DNA of 64,000 nucleotides from Plotosus lineatus (Eukaryota; Chordata; Actinopteri; Siluriformes; Plotosidae), in the NCBI GenBank assembly GCA_024760905.1, contig CM045733.1:22520001-22584000 (forward strand), written 5' to 3'. Shown piece by piece: positions 45,087 through 54,220 of this stretch; within the stretch, counting starts at the first letter, position 1; each line of letters begins with the position of its first letter. The notes beneath the pieces are model-generated. The model searched no databases. It was not told where the DNA came from and saw nothing but the letters and a program-made list of their open reading frames with translations. Position numbers and translations under genes: made by a program.

Positions 45087-45914
45087 CAGGAATCCCTCGC
45101 TACTTCACACTTCAATTGTTGCAGCTTTAATGCATCACGTTTTTTTTTTTTAATATGCATCGAATTAAAAAATAAAATAAGGAAATTAAGGAAGAATAGG
45201 GGGAAAAGTTGAGGAAAATGCCACAAAACAAGGCCAATTATGCAAAAAAAACCAAAACAAACAAAAACAAAAAACCCAAAACCTCCCATCAAAACTACTT
45301 ACATTTTTATGTGAGGTGCACATCTGTGTGTGCGCACGTGTGTCTGTATGTGTGTGTATTTATATTTTATTTACATCTTATGAATTATTTTTGAATGTTT
45401 AATTGTTATTATAAGCATTCATAGTGTTGAATATGTATTTATTGATATTATATACACATATACATATACATATACGGGGCAGTGGTGGACGCTGGATTGC
45501 TGATCCTAAAGTTGGGGGTTCGAGTCCCACTCTCCACAGGGTTGTCACTTTCCCCCCCAGTGAAGCTAACTGGGTTATCAAAGGTGGGCCATGTCTCTCA
45601 CTGTCTATGGTGAGAGGTATGTAAAAGAACCATTGCTGACTTGTAAAGAGTAGCTGCAAAGCCGTTAGCGTGTTTCTGTCCCTTGCTAAAAGGGTTGTGC
45701 CAGGAAGGGCATCCGACGTAAAAACCTATGCCAAATCAAACGTGCGAATCACTTGCTGTGGCGAAACCTAAGACTGGAAAAATGCTGAAAGGAAATCAGC
45801 ATATACATGTACATATCATATACGTCAGTCAGGGGGGTTGATCCTACTTCGCAGAATCCAGCTGTCGTGGGGGGATCTCGGTCCCAATTAACTGCAGAAA
45901 GTGAGGTATCCCTG
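45087..45914 (+). mobile_element. Tigger-like MITE T1 with nested SINE
   Basis: TA-flanked (45085-45086, 45915-45916). Ends CAGGAATCCCTCGCTACTTC and GAAAGTGAGGTATCCCTG. A type II SINE interrupts it at 45476-45798. Confidence 0.9.
45476..45798 (+). mobile_element. tRNA-derived SINE type II, nested in T1
   Basis: Head GGGGCAGTGGTGG (A box largely deleted), B box GGTTCGAGTCC near 45516. The core and RTE-like blocks follow (GGAAGGGCATCCGACGTAAA near 45703; GCTGTGGCGAAACC near 45755). Both flanks read CATATAC-rich T1 sequence, consistent with a target duplication I cannot delimit exactly. Confidence 0.9.
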
Positions 45915-45919
45915 TATTA

Positions 45920-47034
45920 TGCAATCAGATGTTGTATGAAAAACACTGATGTCTGAACTAAGAAACCTTCAGATTTTTATAAATATTGATATGTTATCAT
46001 GTTAATGGCTAAATGAACTTGCTTATATAATGTCATGGTTCTGTTATTGAACCTGGGGAGAGACAAGCAATAGTAACCAAAAACGTTTTCTTTGTTTATT
46101 TATTTATTTATATGCATTTTATGTACATATTTTTAAATTTTTATTTTATTTCTGTGGCCTTCTCTGATACTCGGAGAGCGATGTGACACTCCTCTGATTC
46201 CCTTTTCCACCTGAGGTCCAACCCGATTAATTTAATTAATAATTTGCTAAATGAGGTTACTAAAACCCTTTGCTCCCATTCGAGGGGGCAGAAGCCTTTG
46301 ATCGCAAACAAATAACACACACACAGGCACAGTTGCTTGCACTCCCAGACCACAGACCACAGCTGGAGAACATAAGGGACATGCTATAATTAGTTCTGAG
46401 AGAGGATGACAGTGGGATGAAGTGTACCAGTGGAAACACACAGAGAAGCTATGTGCTCAGTCAGATTACTCCTGTCTACACAAGGCTACTGAGCTCTCCA
46501 GCTTCACTATTCAAATAGAAGGATTTTTAATTGTTGCACAAACTCAGAGGCAGAAATTATATATACATCTGCCAGAGCTGTCATTAGCAAATGTGGAGAA
46601 GCCACTTCCACAATGTCGTCTAGACTGCCACAATAGAACCAGGTTGCCAAACTGTGTGTGTAAATGTGACAACGTTACAGAGACCTTTAAAATTGGATGA
46701 ATAGGCATGAAGCCACACTTCCTTTGTGGCGGTTCAAATTACCTGCTACTCTTCTAGCAATCAGAAAACTTGCGCCTCACTGTAGGACACAGACTGGTTC
46801 AACATTCTAGATCATGAATTAAACTCAGGATCTTTGTCACGCAATCTACTAAAGAGAATATTTTATTAATAGGTATACTGTGTTCTTGGTGTGGGTGTGT
46901 GTCTGGGAGTCTGTGTGCATAACAGTAGACCTGGCTGTAGTTTGTAAGAAGCTCCACAATTTCACAGTTCACTGCCACAAGTAGATCAAGGCCTAATATT
47001 CAGTAATTGAGTTATGTTATGTGATTATGTCAAT
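45920..47034. other. Unique-looking sequence
   Basis: No transposon recognised. 46196-46300 contains ATTAATTTAATTAATAATTT beside CCTTTGCTCCCATTCGAGG, discussed as a possible conserved element. A 92-codon plus-strand frame at 46422-46700 has no recognisable domain. Confidence 0.4.
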
Positions 47035-47170
47035 CTTTCACCATTACATGACCATAACTTTCATATGATGAAACTTTCAGAAAGTATTAAAACTATTTAA
47101 TATGGTCCTATATCTTCCATAATACATACTCACTATGATACTACAATAGCTTTACAGTTGTATCTTGTGT
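47035..47170. repeat. Dispersed repeat D, copy 1 (no insertion)
   Basis: CATTACATGACCATAACTTT to ATAGCTTTACAGTTGTAT. The same sequence occurs at 51074-51142 and 51588-51648, where two transposons have inserted. Confidence 0.85.
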
Positions 47171-47204
47171 TAACTAATATTTCAGTAACAGTGAAACCAG
47201 GAGA

Positions 47205-47545
47205 GGCTGCACGGTGGTATAATGTTTAGTATGTCCACCTCATATCAACAAGGTGCTGAGTTCAAGTACCAGAATCGGGGGTTTCTGTCTGGAGTTTGCT
47301 TATTCTTCCCATGCATGCATGGGTTTCATCCAGGTACTCCGGTTTCTTCACACAGTACATGAAATTGTCACACTTGGTGTGAATGTGAGTGTGGATAGAC
47401 GTGTGTGTTCTGTCACCTTACAATGGCCTGGTGAGCTGTTCAATGTGAGTATACAACACCTCCGTGCAGTGTTGGCTGCCTTAAGCTTTAGCCTTTCTGG
47501 AACATTAATAGGACTAAGCAGTTCTGCAAATGAGTGTGTGAGTAA
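47205..47545 (+). mobile_element. tRNA-derived SINE type IV, near full length
   Basis: Head GCTGCACGGTGGTATAATG, B-box-like GAGTTCAAGTACC, body GGAGTTTGCTTATTCTTCCC and CATGGGTTTCATCCAGGTAC, tail TAATAGGACTAAGCAGTTCT then AAATGAGTG. Confidence 0.8.
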
Positions 47546-47574
47546 GTGAACCCATGACATACTACAGACGTCGG

Positions 47575-48320
47575 CCAGTGGTGAGCTATCATGGCCAGCA
47601 AAACCTTCTCTGCTGGCCTAAACACTATGAGAAGCACTGGCTTACATTTATATTCTCATCATGTCATATCATGTCTTTCGGCTGCACTGCTTCCAGTACA
47701 TGTACATGGATGTTAGATTTTCTTGGTACAATCAGATTTCAGCTTCCACATGCTGCCATGTCAATCTAAAATTATATTGCTGGGAATGCCTGTTATTTGC
47801 AAGCGATCAACTTGATGTTTGGAGTCACAAAGGGTTTGCAAACTTGAACTGTCTACCCAAGGAAGCGGCATGACACCAAGCCACGGCAGGGCACTTGTAG
47901 GCTGCAGTGCTTTTGAGAATATTTGGGAAAGCCTGAGTTGATCTGCAGCTTAACGAACAAATGCACAGAGAAATGAAACTCCACAAAGAAAAGATGAGGA
48001 AAAACAGGGAAATTTTGAAAAGAGTGATTGACACGAGTAACAAAGCACAGCTCACACTGGTCCTGTGACAGAGGCAGGTGTTCGGGGGCAGTTTGGCACA
48101 TATGAATTTGTTCTAAGTGGCAGAAGAGCTCATGACATTGCTGCTCTTATCGTCCATTTCTCTGAGGGATATGAATGGCTGCATAAAGTTGTGGGAGAGT
48201 GTTTTGATGGTGGAGCAGTCATGGCATCTGGACTAAATAGGGTGAAGGCCAAAATTAAGTAGAGGGTGCCTATGGCCTATTCATACATTGCTATACACAC
48301 TGACGGAATTTAGTACTGAC
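47575..48320 (+). mobile_element. hAT-family DNA transposon relic
   Basis: Starts CAGTGGTGAGCTATCATGGC, an hAT-like terminus that contains a perfect stem GGCCAGCA/TGCTGGCC. The first 200 bp match, in opposite orientation, 58435-58668. Transposase remnants follow at 47953-48305. The right terminus is not identified. Confidence 0.6.
47953..48305 (+). pseudogene. hAT transposase fragment, degenerate
   Basis: Relic of an hAT transposase related to the ZMYM/TTF-type group. The first block encodes NEQMHREMKLHKEKMRKNRE then ILKRVIDTSNK, matching the basic helical segment before the catalytic core. The second block, in frame 48065-48262, ends VVGECFDGGAVMASGLNRVK then AKIK, where hAT enzymes usually have a [QC]xxDGAxxMxG motif. 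A stop follows, then RVPMAYSYIAIHT, the expected continuation. Between the blocks the sequence is scrambled, so no protein can be made. The assignment is by motif recognition and is moderately secure for the DGG-VM block. Confidence 0.6.
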
Positions 48321-48527
48321 TCAAGGGGTCTCAAAGCTTCAACTTGGGACTAAAGTATTATCCACGAACTGTACATGACTAACACTGACTCCATCTCAAA
48401 ATGCTTATTACCACAAAAAGCTCAATTCTGAGCCTAAGACTATTTTATATTTAAGGAGAATATTGGCTGTTCAGATTAGACCTTTTGCAATAGTCAAGTA
48501 ATTACCCCATTATACAAGTAATGCCGA

Positions 48528-48858
48528 CAGTGGTGAACTGGGGGTAAAGGTGCTGGATCACTGATCCTAAAGTTCAGGATTCAAGCCCTACTCTCAGCGG
48601 GTTGTCACTGTCTGCCCAGTGCAGCTAACTGGGTTATCAAAGGCCGGCCATGTCTCTCACCATCTATGGTGTGAGGTATGTAAAAGAACCATTGCTGACT
48701 TTTGACAAGAGTAGGCTGCACGGTCGTCGGCGTGGTTCTGCCCTGCGCTGGCCTGGTGAGCTGTCGAGGGTGTCCTCTACCCTCGCCCGGAGTCGGCTGG
48801 GATGGACGCCAGCCTCCCCACTACCCTTAAATAGGATTAAGCGGTTACAGAAATACAT
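48528..48858 (+). mobile_element. tRNA-derived SINE type I, near full length
   Basis: Degraded head (CAGTGGTGAACTGGGGGTAA; GGATTCAAGCCC), core GCAGCTAACTGGGTTATCAA, tail GGATTAAGCGGTTACAGAAA. Confidence 0.9.
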
Positions 48859-49913
48859 GTAATTCTAAAAATCATGATAATTTTCCAGACCACAACTGAA
48901 AGTGGCCTATTTCCAAATTGCAACTAAACACTTGTGTGGCCCAGCCAGGAGAATTTATGGATATTGTAGCTTTACTTGTATGAAATAAACAGCTTTATTA
49001 TCAAGTTTTCTAAAGCCAGTAATGGATTTTTTATCATCATTAATTTGCCTGTAACTGACATGCAAACGGCTTCATTGCAATACAGTAAAAGAAAATAGTA
49101 ATAGAGTGCACAAAATTATCTTTCGACAAATTCTCTACCAATGAGTATGAGAATGGTTAATAGAAATTTTCCTACTTCTATTTTTCAAGCACGAACTCAT
49201 GCCTAATTTACAGCTATTTTTAGAGTGGTTTCAACCCGACAATTGACATATTTAAGCAGAAAAATGTCAAAGAAGTGAACATGTGCTGGTTATGACAAGT
49301 TTTGCTTTTTAATATTCCTGTCAGAGAGCAATTTCACTCTTTATCCCTATATATCTTTCAGTCTCTATTTTCTCTCTTTTCGACTATCCATTTTGCACTG
49401 AGATTAAAAGTGCTGGTATCCAGGATTACAGCAAATGAAAATCAGCCACCATTTTGCCTCTGACACCTTTACTGTGTTCCAGAGATGACCACAGCACTTT
49501 AACACAATCCAGAGGCCATCTGCTGCTGAGAGGGAAAATGTGGAAAAAATACCTCTTATCTTCCAAATGCAGCACAATTATCAAACAGGAGGATGATGCA
49601 AGGCCAGACACTGCCACCACATATTCAGAGCACAATAAGAACAACATAAACAAGTGTTTTCCATCCTGTGTGACATTACACAGCACTGTTTAAGCGCTAA
49701 GTGATACGGAGCAGAGCTGTTGTCCAGAACTGCGGGATACATGAGTGGCACATGCAGAGATGGGAGAAATGGAAGAAGTGACAGAGGGATAGAGGGGATT
49801 GAGTCGCTTGCACCTCCGGTGGGACTGCTGTCTGCAGGTGCTCCTTTGCCAGAACACCAGGTGTAGGATTTGAGTTCCTGCAATACAGCCAAGATGAATT
49901 TGACTAGGCAAAC

Positions 49914-49970
<57 letters not shown>

Positions 49971-51067
49971 ATACAACAAGAGAAAGACTCGCACATTTAT
50001 ATGTTTTGAGAATGGCACTGGGAGAGCATTACTGGTAATCTGCAGTACCAGCAAGGAACACACACATTGGATGAATCATTGGCTGGTGAAGAGCACAACC
50101 CCCTGAGTTTATAGTCGGACTGTTCAGAAAGGGTGCAAGACTAAAATGTATACAGTAGTCTTCATATAGTCATAAGCCCAATTAGGAAAGATTCAATCCT
50201 TTTAAGGTGCCTCATCAGAATGCCTCGAAAAGCCCAAAAAAGTGACCGAAAAAAAAAAGAACCCAGAGCCAGGCTGTGTTTTTAAAGGTGCCAAGCAATC
50301 CTGTCCTCTATCTTCAGGACAAATTATAGCAGATTTCATAAAAGCGTTATACATACTGTATAAGTGTTACCATTAGTGGTCCTTCCTTCATCAGCAAGAA
50401 AAAATTAACATGCCAATATCAAACGAGATCCTCATTATAAAAAGTCATTTGGAAACCTTACTGAAAGACAAAGAAAAACATAATTCATAAACCAGCTTAT
50501 TAATGCTATACCTACACTCAAATCTAATTTTAGCCTTAACCAGAGGGTTCTGAAACTTTTGAGCCATGTTTTCCCAGAACCAGGATAAGAAAGCTGAAAA
50601 AACCTCCACAGCAGAATCTATGATGCAATGTAAATAAAGCCATGGAAGGCAGCAGTACTGTTAATGCCCAAGTATACAGCGGCAGATGCAGCTTCACGCA
50701 ATTTGGCTGCATACATAAGAAGGGATGTCTCTATAGATGTGGATCTAAAGCCGTGCACATTATGAGTTTACTGCAAAAACAAGTGTGATATAAAAGTAAG
50801 ATGATCACTGAATGGTTTCTCTCTCTCTCTGTCTCTCTCTCTGTCTGTCGGTCTCTGTTTTGTTGAGGTACACATTCTTCTTCTGGGATGCCGGTGATCC
50901 TGATCTCTCTGCTTTCTGAGTCCTGTGCTCTGTCATGATGTGCTTGATGCTGACTGGACTTCTCATCTTGGAAGCCCCTCCCTCCTGCTGATGAAGGTCT
51001 ACATGCCCTAACAGACTGTGAACATTTACCATAGTGTTCTATGTAATACATACTTAACTTGAGTTTG
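48859..51067. other. Mostly unique sequence, no gene supported
   Basis: Contains (GA)n at 49917-49966 and a (TC)-rich tract at 50818-50846. A minus-strand frame at 51078-50731 includes ESREIRITGIPEEE; it faintly recalls LINE ORF1 proteins but is too short to call. Confidence 0.4.
49917..49966. repeat. (GA)n microsatellite
   Basis: About 25 units. Confidence 0.96.
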
Positions 51068-51142
51068 GACTTCACCATTACATGACCATATCTTTCATAT
51101 GGTGAAACTTTCAGAAAGTATTAAAAAAAACTATTTAATATA

Positions 51143-51587
51143 CAGTGATCCCTCGCTACTTCATGCTTCAGTTTCTGCGGTTTCAGTGCATCGCAGGTTT
51201 TTCAAAAATATTAATTGAAAAAGCTGCAAAACAAGGCCAATTATGCAAAAAATCCCAAACAAACAAAAACAAAAAAACAACCAAACAAAACTACTTGCAT
51301 TTTGATGTGAGGTCCGCATCTGAGTGTGTGCATGCAGATCTGTATATGTGCGCGTATGTATGTGCATATGTATATATGTATTTATATTTTATTTACATCT
51401 TATGCATTAATTTTTGAACGTTTAATTATTATTATTATTATAAGCATTTATAGCATTGAATATGTATTTATTGATATTATATACACATACATGTCATGTC
51501 AGTCAGGGAGGTCAATCTTACTTCGTGGAAATCGGCAGTCGTGGGGGGTTTTGGTCCCCATTAACTGCAGAAAGTGAGGGATCCCTG
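51143..51587 (+). mobile_element. Tigger-like MITE T1, inserted in repeat D
   Basis: Left TA (51141-51142) and CAGTGATCCCTCGCTACTTC. Right end GAAAGTGAGGGATCCCTG, then GA instead of TA. The uninterrupted target is at 47100-47110. Confidence 0.92.
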
Positions 51588-51649
51588 GAGTCCTATATCT
51601 TCCATGATACAAACTCAATATGATACTACAATAGCTTTACAGTTGTACA

Positions 51650-52060
51650 ATATGCCCTTGACTATTCGAGGTTTTGCACTCACGGTGTGCATATTCGCGG
51701 ACTGCCAAGCAACTGATACGTCATTCAATTTCAGCCAATGTCAGTCCTGCTTCCTGCTGATCGGTTGAGATGATGTAACGCCCCTTTTTCCTCATTCGCG
51801 CACAAGCTGTCAATGAGCCTTTTTTAGTGTGTTTTAATTACCAGCTAAGCTCTATGATGCCACTCAAACGCTGTGTGTCTTCTCTGACTAAGCAATAGAA
51901 AAGGTAATGACGTTAGATGTCTCTTCTGAAGAAATAAGACTTTCTCCTGAAGAAACAACAGTTTCCTCTGAAGTGCCTGAAGAGGAATAATCATCTGAAA
52001 TGTGTTTATATTTCTTCAGAAGAGACGGTGCTTAGCCGGCGTTTGAGTGGCATCATAGAG
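51650..52060 (+). mobile_element. Tigger/pogo-like element T4, copy 2, with inverted end
   Basis: TA then CAATATGCCCTTGACTATTC, again inside repeat D. It follows copy 1 (23386) through CATTCGCGCACAAG. A frame near 51908 reads VMTLDVSSEEIRLSPEETTV then SSEVPEEE and a stop, like an acidic transposase C-terminus joined to the start region. Near 52016-52062 the earlier segment AGCTCTATGATGCCACTCAA recurs inverted. Confidence 0.65.
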
Positions 52061-52155
52061 CTTAATTGGATGATAGGGAGAGATGGAGGCAGATCATTTG
52101 CTGTGGCGACCCCTGAAGGGAAAAGCCGAAAGGAAAAGAAGAAGAAGAAGAAGAT
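52061..52155 (+). mobile_element. RTE LINE 3' end, heavily 5'-truncated
   Basis: GCAGATCATTTGCTGTGGCG, ACCCCTGAAGGGAAAAGCCG, AAAGG and then a (GAA)n tail. These are the last ~70 nt of the RTE LINE. Confidence 0.85.
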
Positions 52156-52189
52156 TATACATTAAAAAAAAAATTAAAAAAAAAAAAAA

Positions 52190-52220
52190 AAAAAATATAT
52201 ATATAAATATATATATAAAA

Positions 52221-52253
<33 letters not shown>
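52190..52253. repeat. (TA)n-rich tract
   Basis: Interrupted TA repeat preceded by a long A run. Confidence 0.93.
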
Positions 52254-52256
<3 letters not shown>

Positions 52257-53014
52257 TGATACCTCTGCTCACGAACATAATTGGTTCCCAGAAAGTGTGT
52301 GTGAGGCGAAAAGTTCGTCTTCCGAACATTTATTTCCCATAAGAAACCATTAATATGAGAATAATCCGTTCCCAGGTCCCCATAAAACATAATTTTCTAC
52401 TGAATAAGCCTTAAAACTACACAAAAATATACCTTATTTTATGTATAATAAATGTGCTATTGTATTGTAATTAAAGAAATAAACTGTACTGTATAATAAA
52501 GTCGTTTTATTTACCTTTGTGATGGTAGTTGACGGCTTGATGGAATGGAGTGGGATGAGGAGGGAGGGAGGGACTTACTGTTTGGAAGGCGTGTTTGGAA
52601 ACGCCTACTGTTTGGAAACACCCTTAGCCACACACGCACCCTTAATAGCTTCCTTGTTCCTTGTACTGGTACTGGGACGCTAAGTCACACAAACGCACAC
52701 CTCGTTCGTGTTTTTCAATGATCTCTGCCTGTGGTGGGGTCTTTTTCGGTCCCATAATAGCAAAAGTACACTCAATATGGTCCAAAATGTCTATCAAACA
52801 CAAACCACTTCCGCACTCAAAGAAAGGGGTGTGATTTAACTGTGACGCCGTGAGCGTGCGTCAACTTCTCGTGGCCGCCACCGTGGCGCTGTTCGACCGC
52901 GTGGTTTGGTTCGTCCACTAAAACTAGTTCGTCAGCAGAGACTATATGCTCGCAAATTTAATGTTCTTGAGGCGAAAAGTTCGTGATCTTAAGCGTTCGT
53001 CAGCGGAGGTTTTA

Positions 53015-53017
<3 letters not shown>
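52254..53017 (-). mobile_element. Pogo-like element T5 with inverted ends
   Basis: Ends CAGTGATACCTCTGCTCACG and, on minus, CAGTAAAACCTCCGCTGACG; both continue AAC. It lies between (TA)n tracts, so the TA target duplication cannot be proved. 764 bp. It contains the truncated transposase start at 52755-52642. Confidence 0.8.
52642..52755 (-). pseudogene. Pogo-type transposase N-terminus, 37 codons
   Basis: A short minus-strand frame starting MGPKKTPPQAEIIEKHERGV then RLCDLASQY, followed by QYKEQGSY and a stop. AEIIEKHERGVRLCDLASQY fits the first helices of the helix-turn-helix (psq/CENP-B-like) DNA-binding domain at the N-terminus of pogo/Tigger transposases. The second half of that domain and the catalytic DDE domain are missing. 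It is inside element T5 and reads inward from its right side, where a transposase start would be expected. I infer T5 is an internal-deletion derivative. It is too short to be functional. Confidence 0.65.
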
Positions 53018-53072
<55 letters not shown>

Positions 53073-53092
53073 ATACACACACACACACACAG

Positions 53093-53187
<95 letters not shown>

Positions 53188-53218
53188 TATAGATAGATAG
53201 ATAGACAGATAGATAGAT
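53018..53218. repeat. Compound (TA)n/(CA)n/(GATA)n microsatellite
   Basis: TA to 53072, CA at 53074-53092, TA, CA at 53116-53144, TA to 53185, then AGATAGATAGA to 53218. Confidence 0.97.
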
Positions 53219-53385
53219 AAAGTATGCTGTATAATGTTTATATATTTTATTAATAAATATCACTGTACAAAATGAAAAAGTTTTTCTTAATCATTACTAC
53301 ATTTTACTACATTCATACTGTATTAATGAGTAAGACCGTCTATAGAATGTGTTTAAGAAGCATATTTTAGCGCATGTAATGTAGC
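53219..53385. repeat. Dispersed repeat C, partial copy 3
   Basis: ATGCTGTATAATGTTTATAT to CATATTTTAGC. It matches 20225-20460 joined directly to 20836-20880, so it is an empty site for the SINE at 20461. Confidence 0.88.
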
Positions 53386-54198
53386 GCATGTACCCCCCCA
53401 CAGCAGGAGTTGAGTTCCGCTGGACAAGAAATTATGTGTATTCACAATCTTATAAATAAACTTAATGACTGTTATTGAAGAGAAAGTCGGAGATAAGTTC
53501 CGCATGACGAGAGTCAGGAAGTAAACCGGCAGTTAACGTGTAACGGGCACTGCGCATGTGCAAGCCCGAGCTGACCAATCAACAAATATAATATTATCAG
53601 TAAGCAATAATAGCTGAACACTGTCAATCAAACAAAGTGCGAGTGTGAGGATAAAGCACAGTTTGTTAGTACCGCCTCCATTTCCTGCATATGCGTCAGA
53701 ACACAGAATCGTCTTCTGCTGAAAAACTGTGCGTGTTGTTGCCGTGAGATTCCATGTTGTTTATATCATATGCTGTGACATGCATGCACTATATTTTATG
53801 TGGTATCAACTCAGTGACGTCACGGTAACTTTGTGTAGGTGGGCACTTAGCAACGGCGGCGTTCGGGTCGATAACTTATACGACAAGCACATAAAACAAA
53901 ACCGCTGTGTGTGCAATGGTTTATTTATAATATAAAATTTAAGCTACAATCGCTTCAAAAAACTATACTTAAGCTACCGCCAACTTATTTAGTCGGCGTT
54001 TCATTTCCCCTTTAAGGCTTAGGCTCCGGTCAACCGGGATGTGCACCCCCCCCCCCCTCCCCACGGTCAGACCAGCCTACGCTCTTGCTGATCACAAACT
54101 GAAGCGTGATCGTCCAAAAGCCAATGACCAATAAAAAATGTAGACATTTTGAATTATATTTTAATATAAAATAATATTATTAAAAACAATGTCATTTT
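53386..54198. other. CpG-containing unique stretch
   Basis: No gene recognised. It is richer in CpG than its surroundings and includes TGACGTCA (53815-53822) and a 10-base C run near 54047. Confidence 0.4.
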
Positions 54199-54199
54199 T

Positions 54200-54220
54200 A
54201 TTAAAACGAAATGTCTTAAT
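54200..54220. repeat. Target-site duplication, left, of RTE
   Basis: 21 nt ending AAATGTCTTAAT. It matches 57364-57384 with one mismatch. Confidence 0.92.

Noticed and set aside
46422..46700. 92-codon plus-strand frame as a gene
   Set aside because: No family resemblance, and surrounding sequence does not show exon structure.
50731..51078. Minus-strand frame as a LINE ORF1
   Set aside because: Only the short ESREIRITGIPEEE stretch is suggestive; the rest runs into a TC-rich tract.
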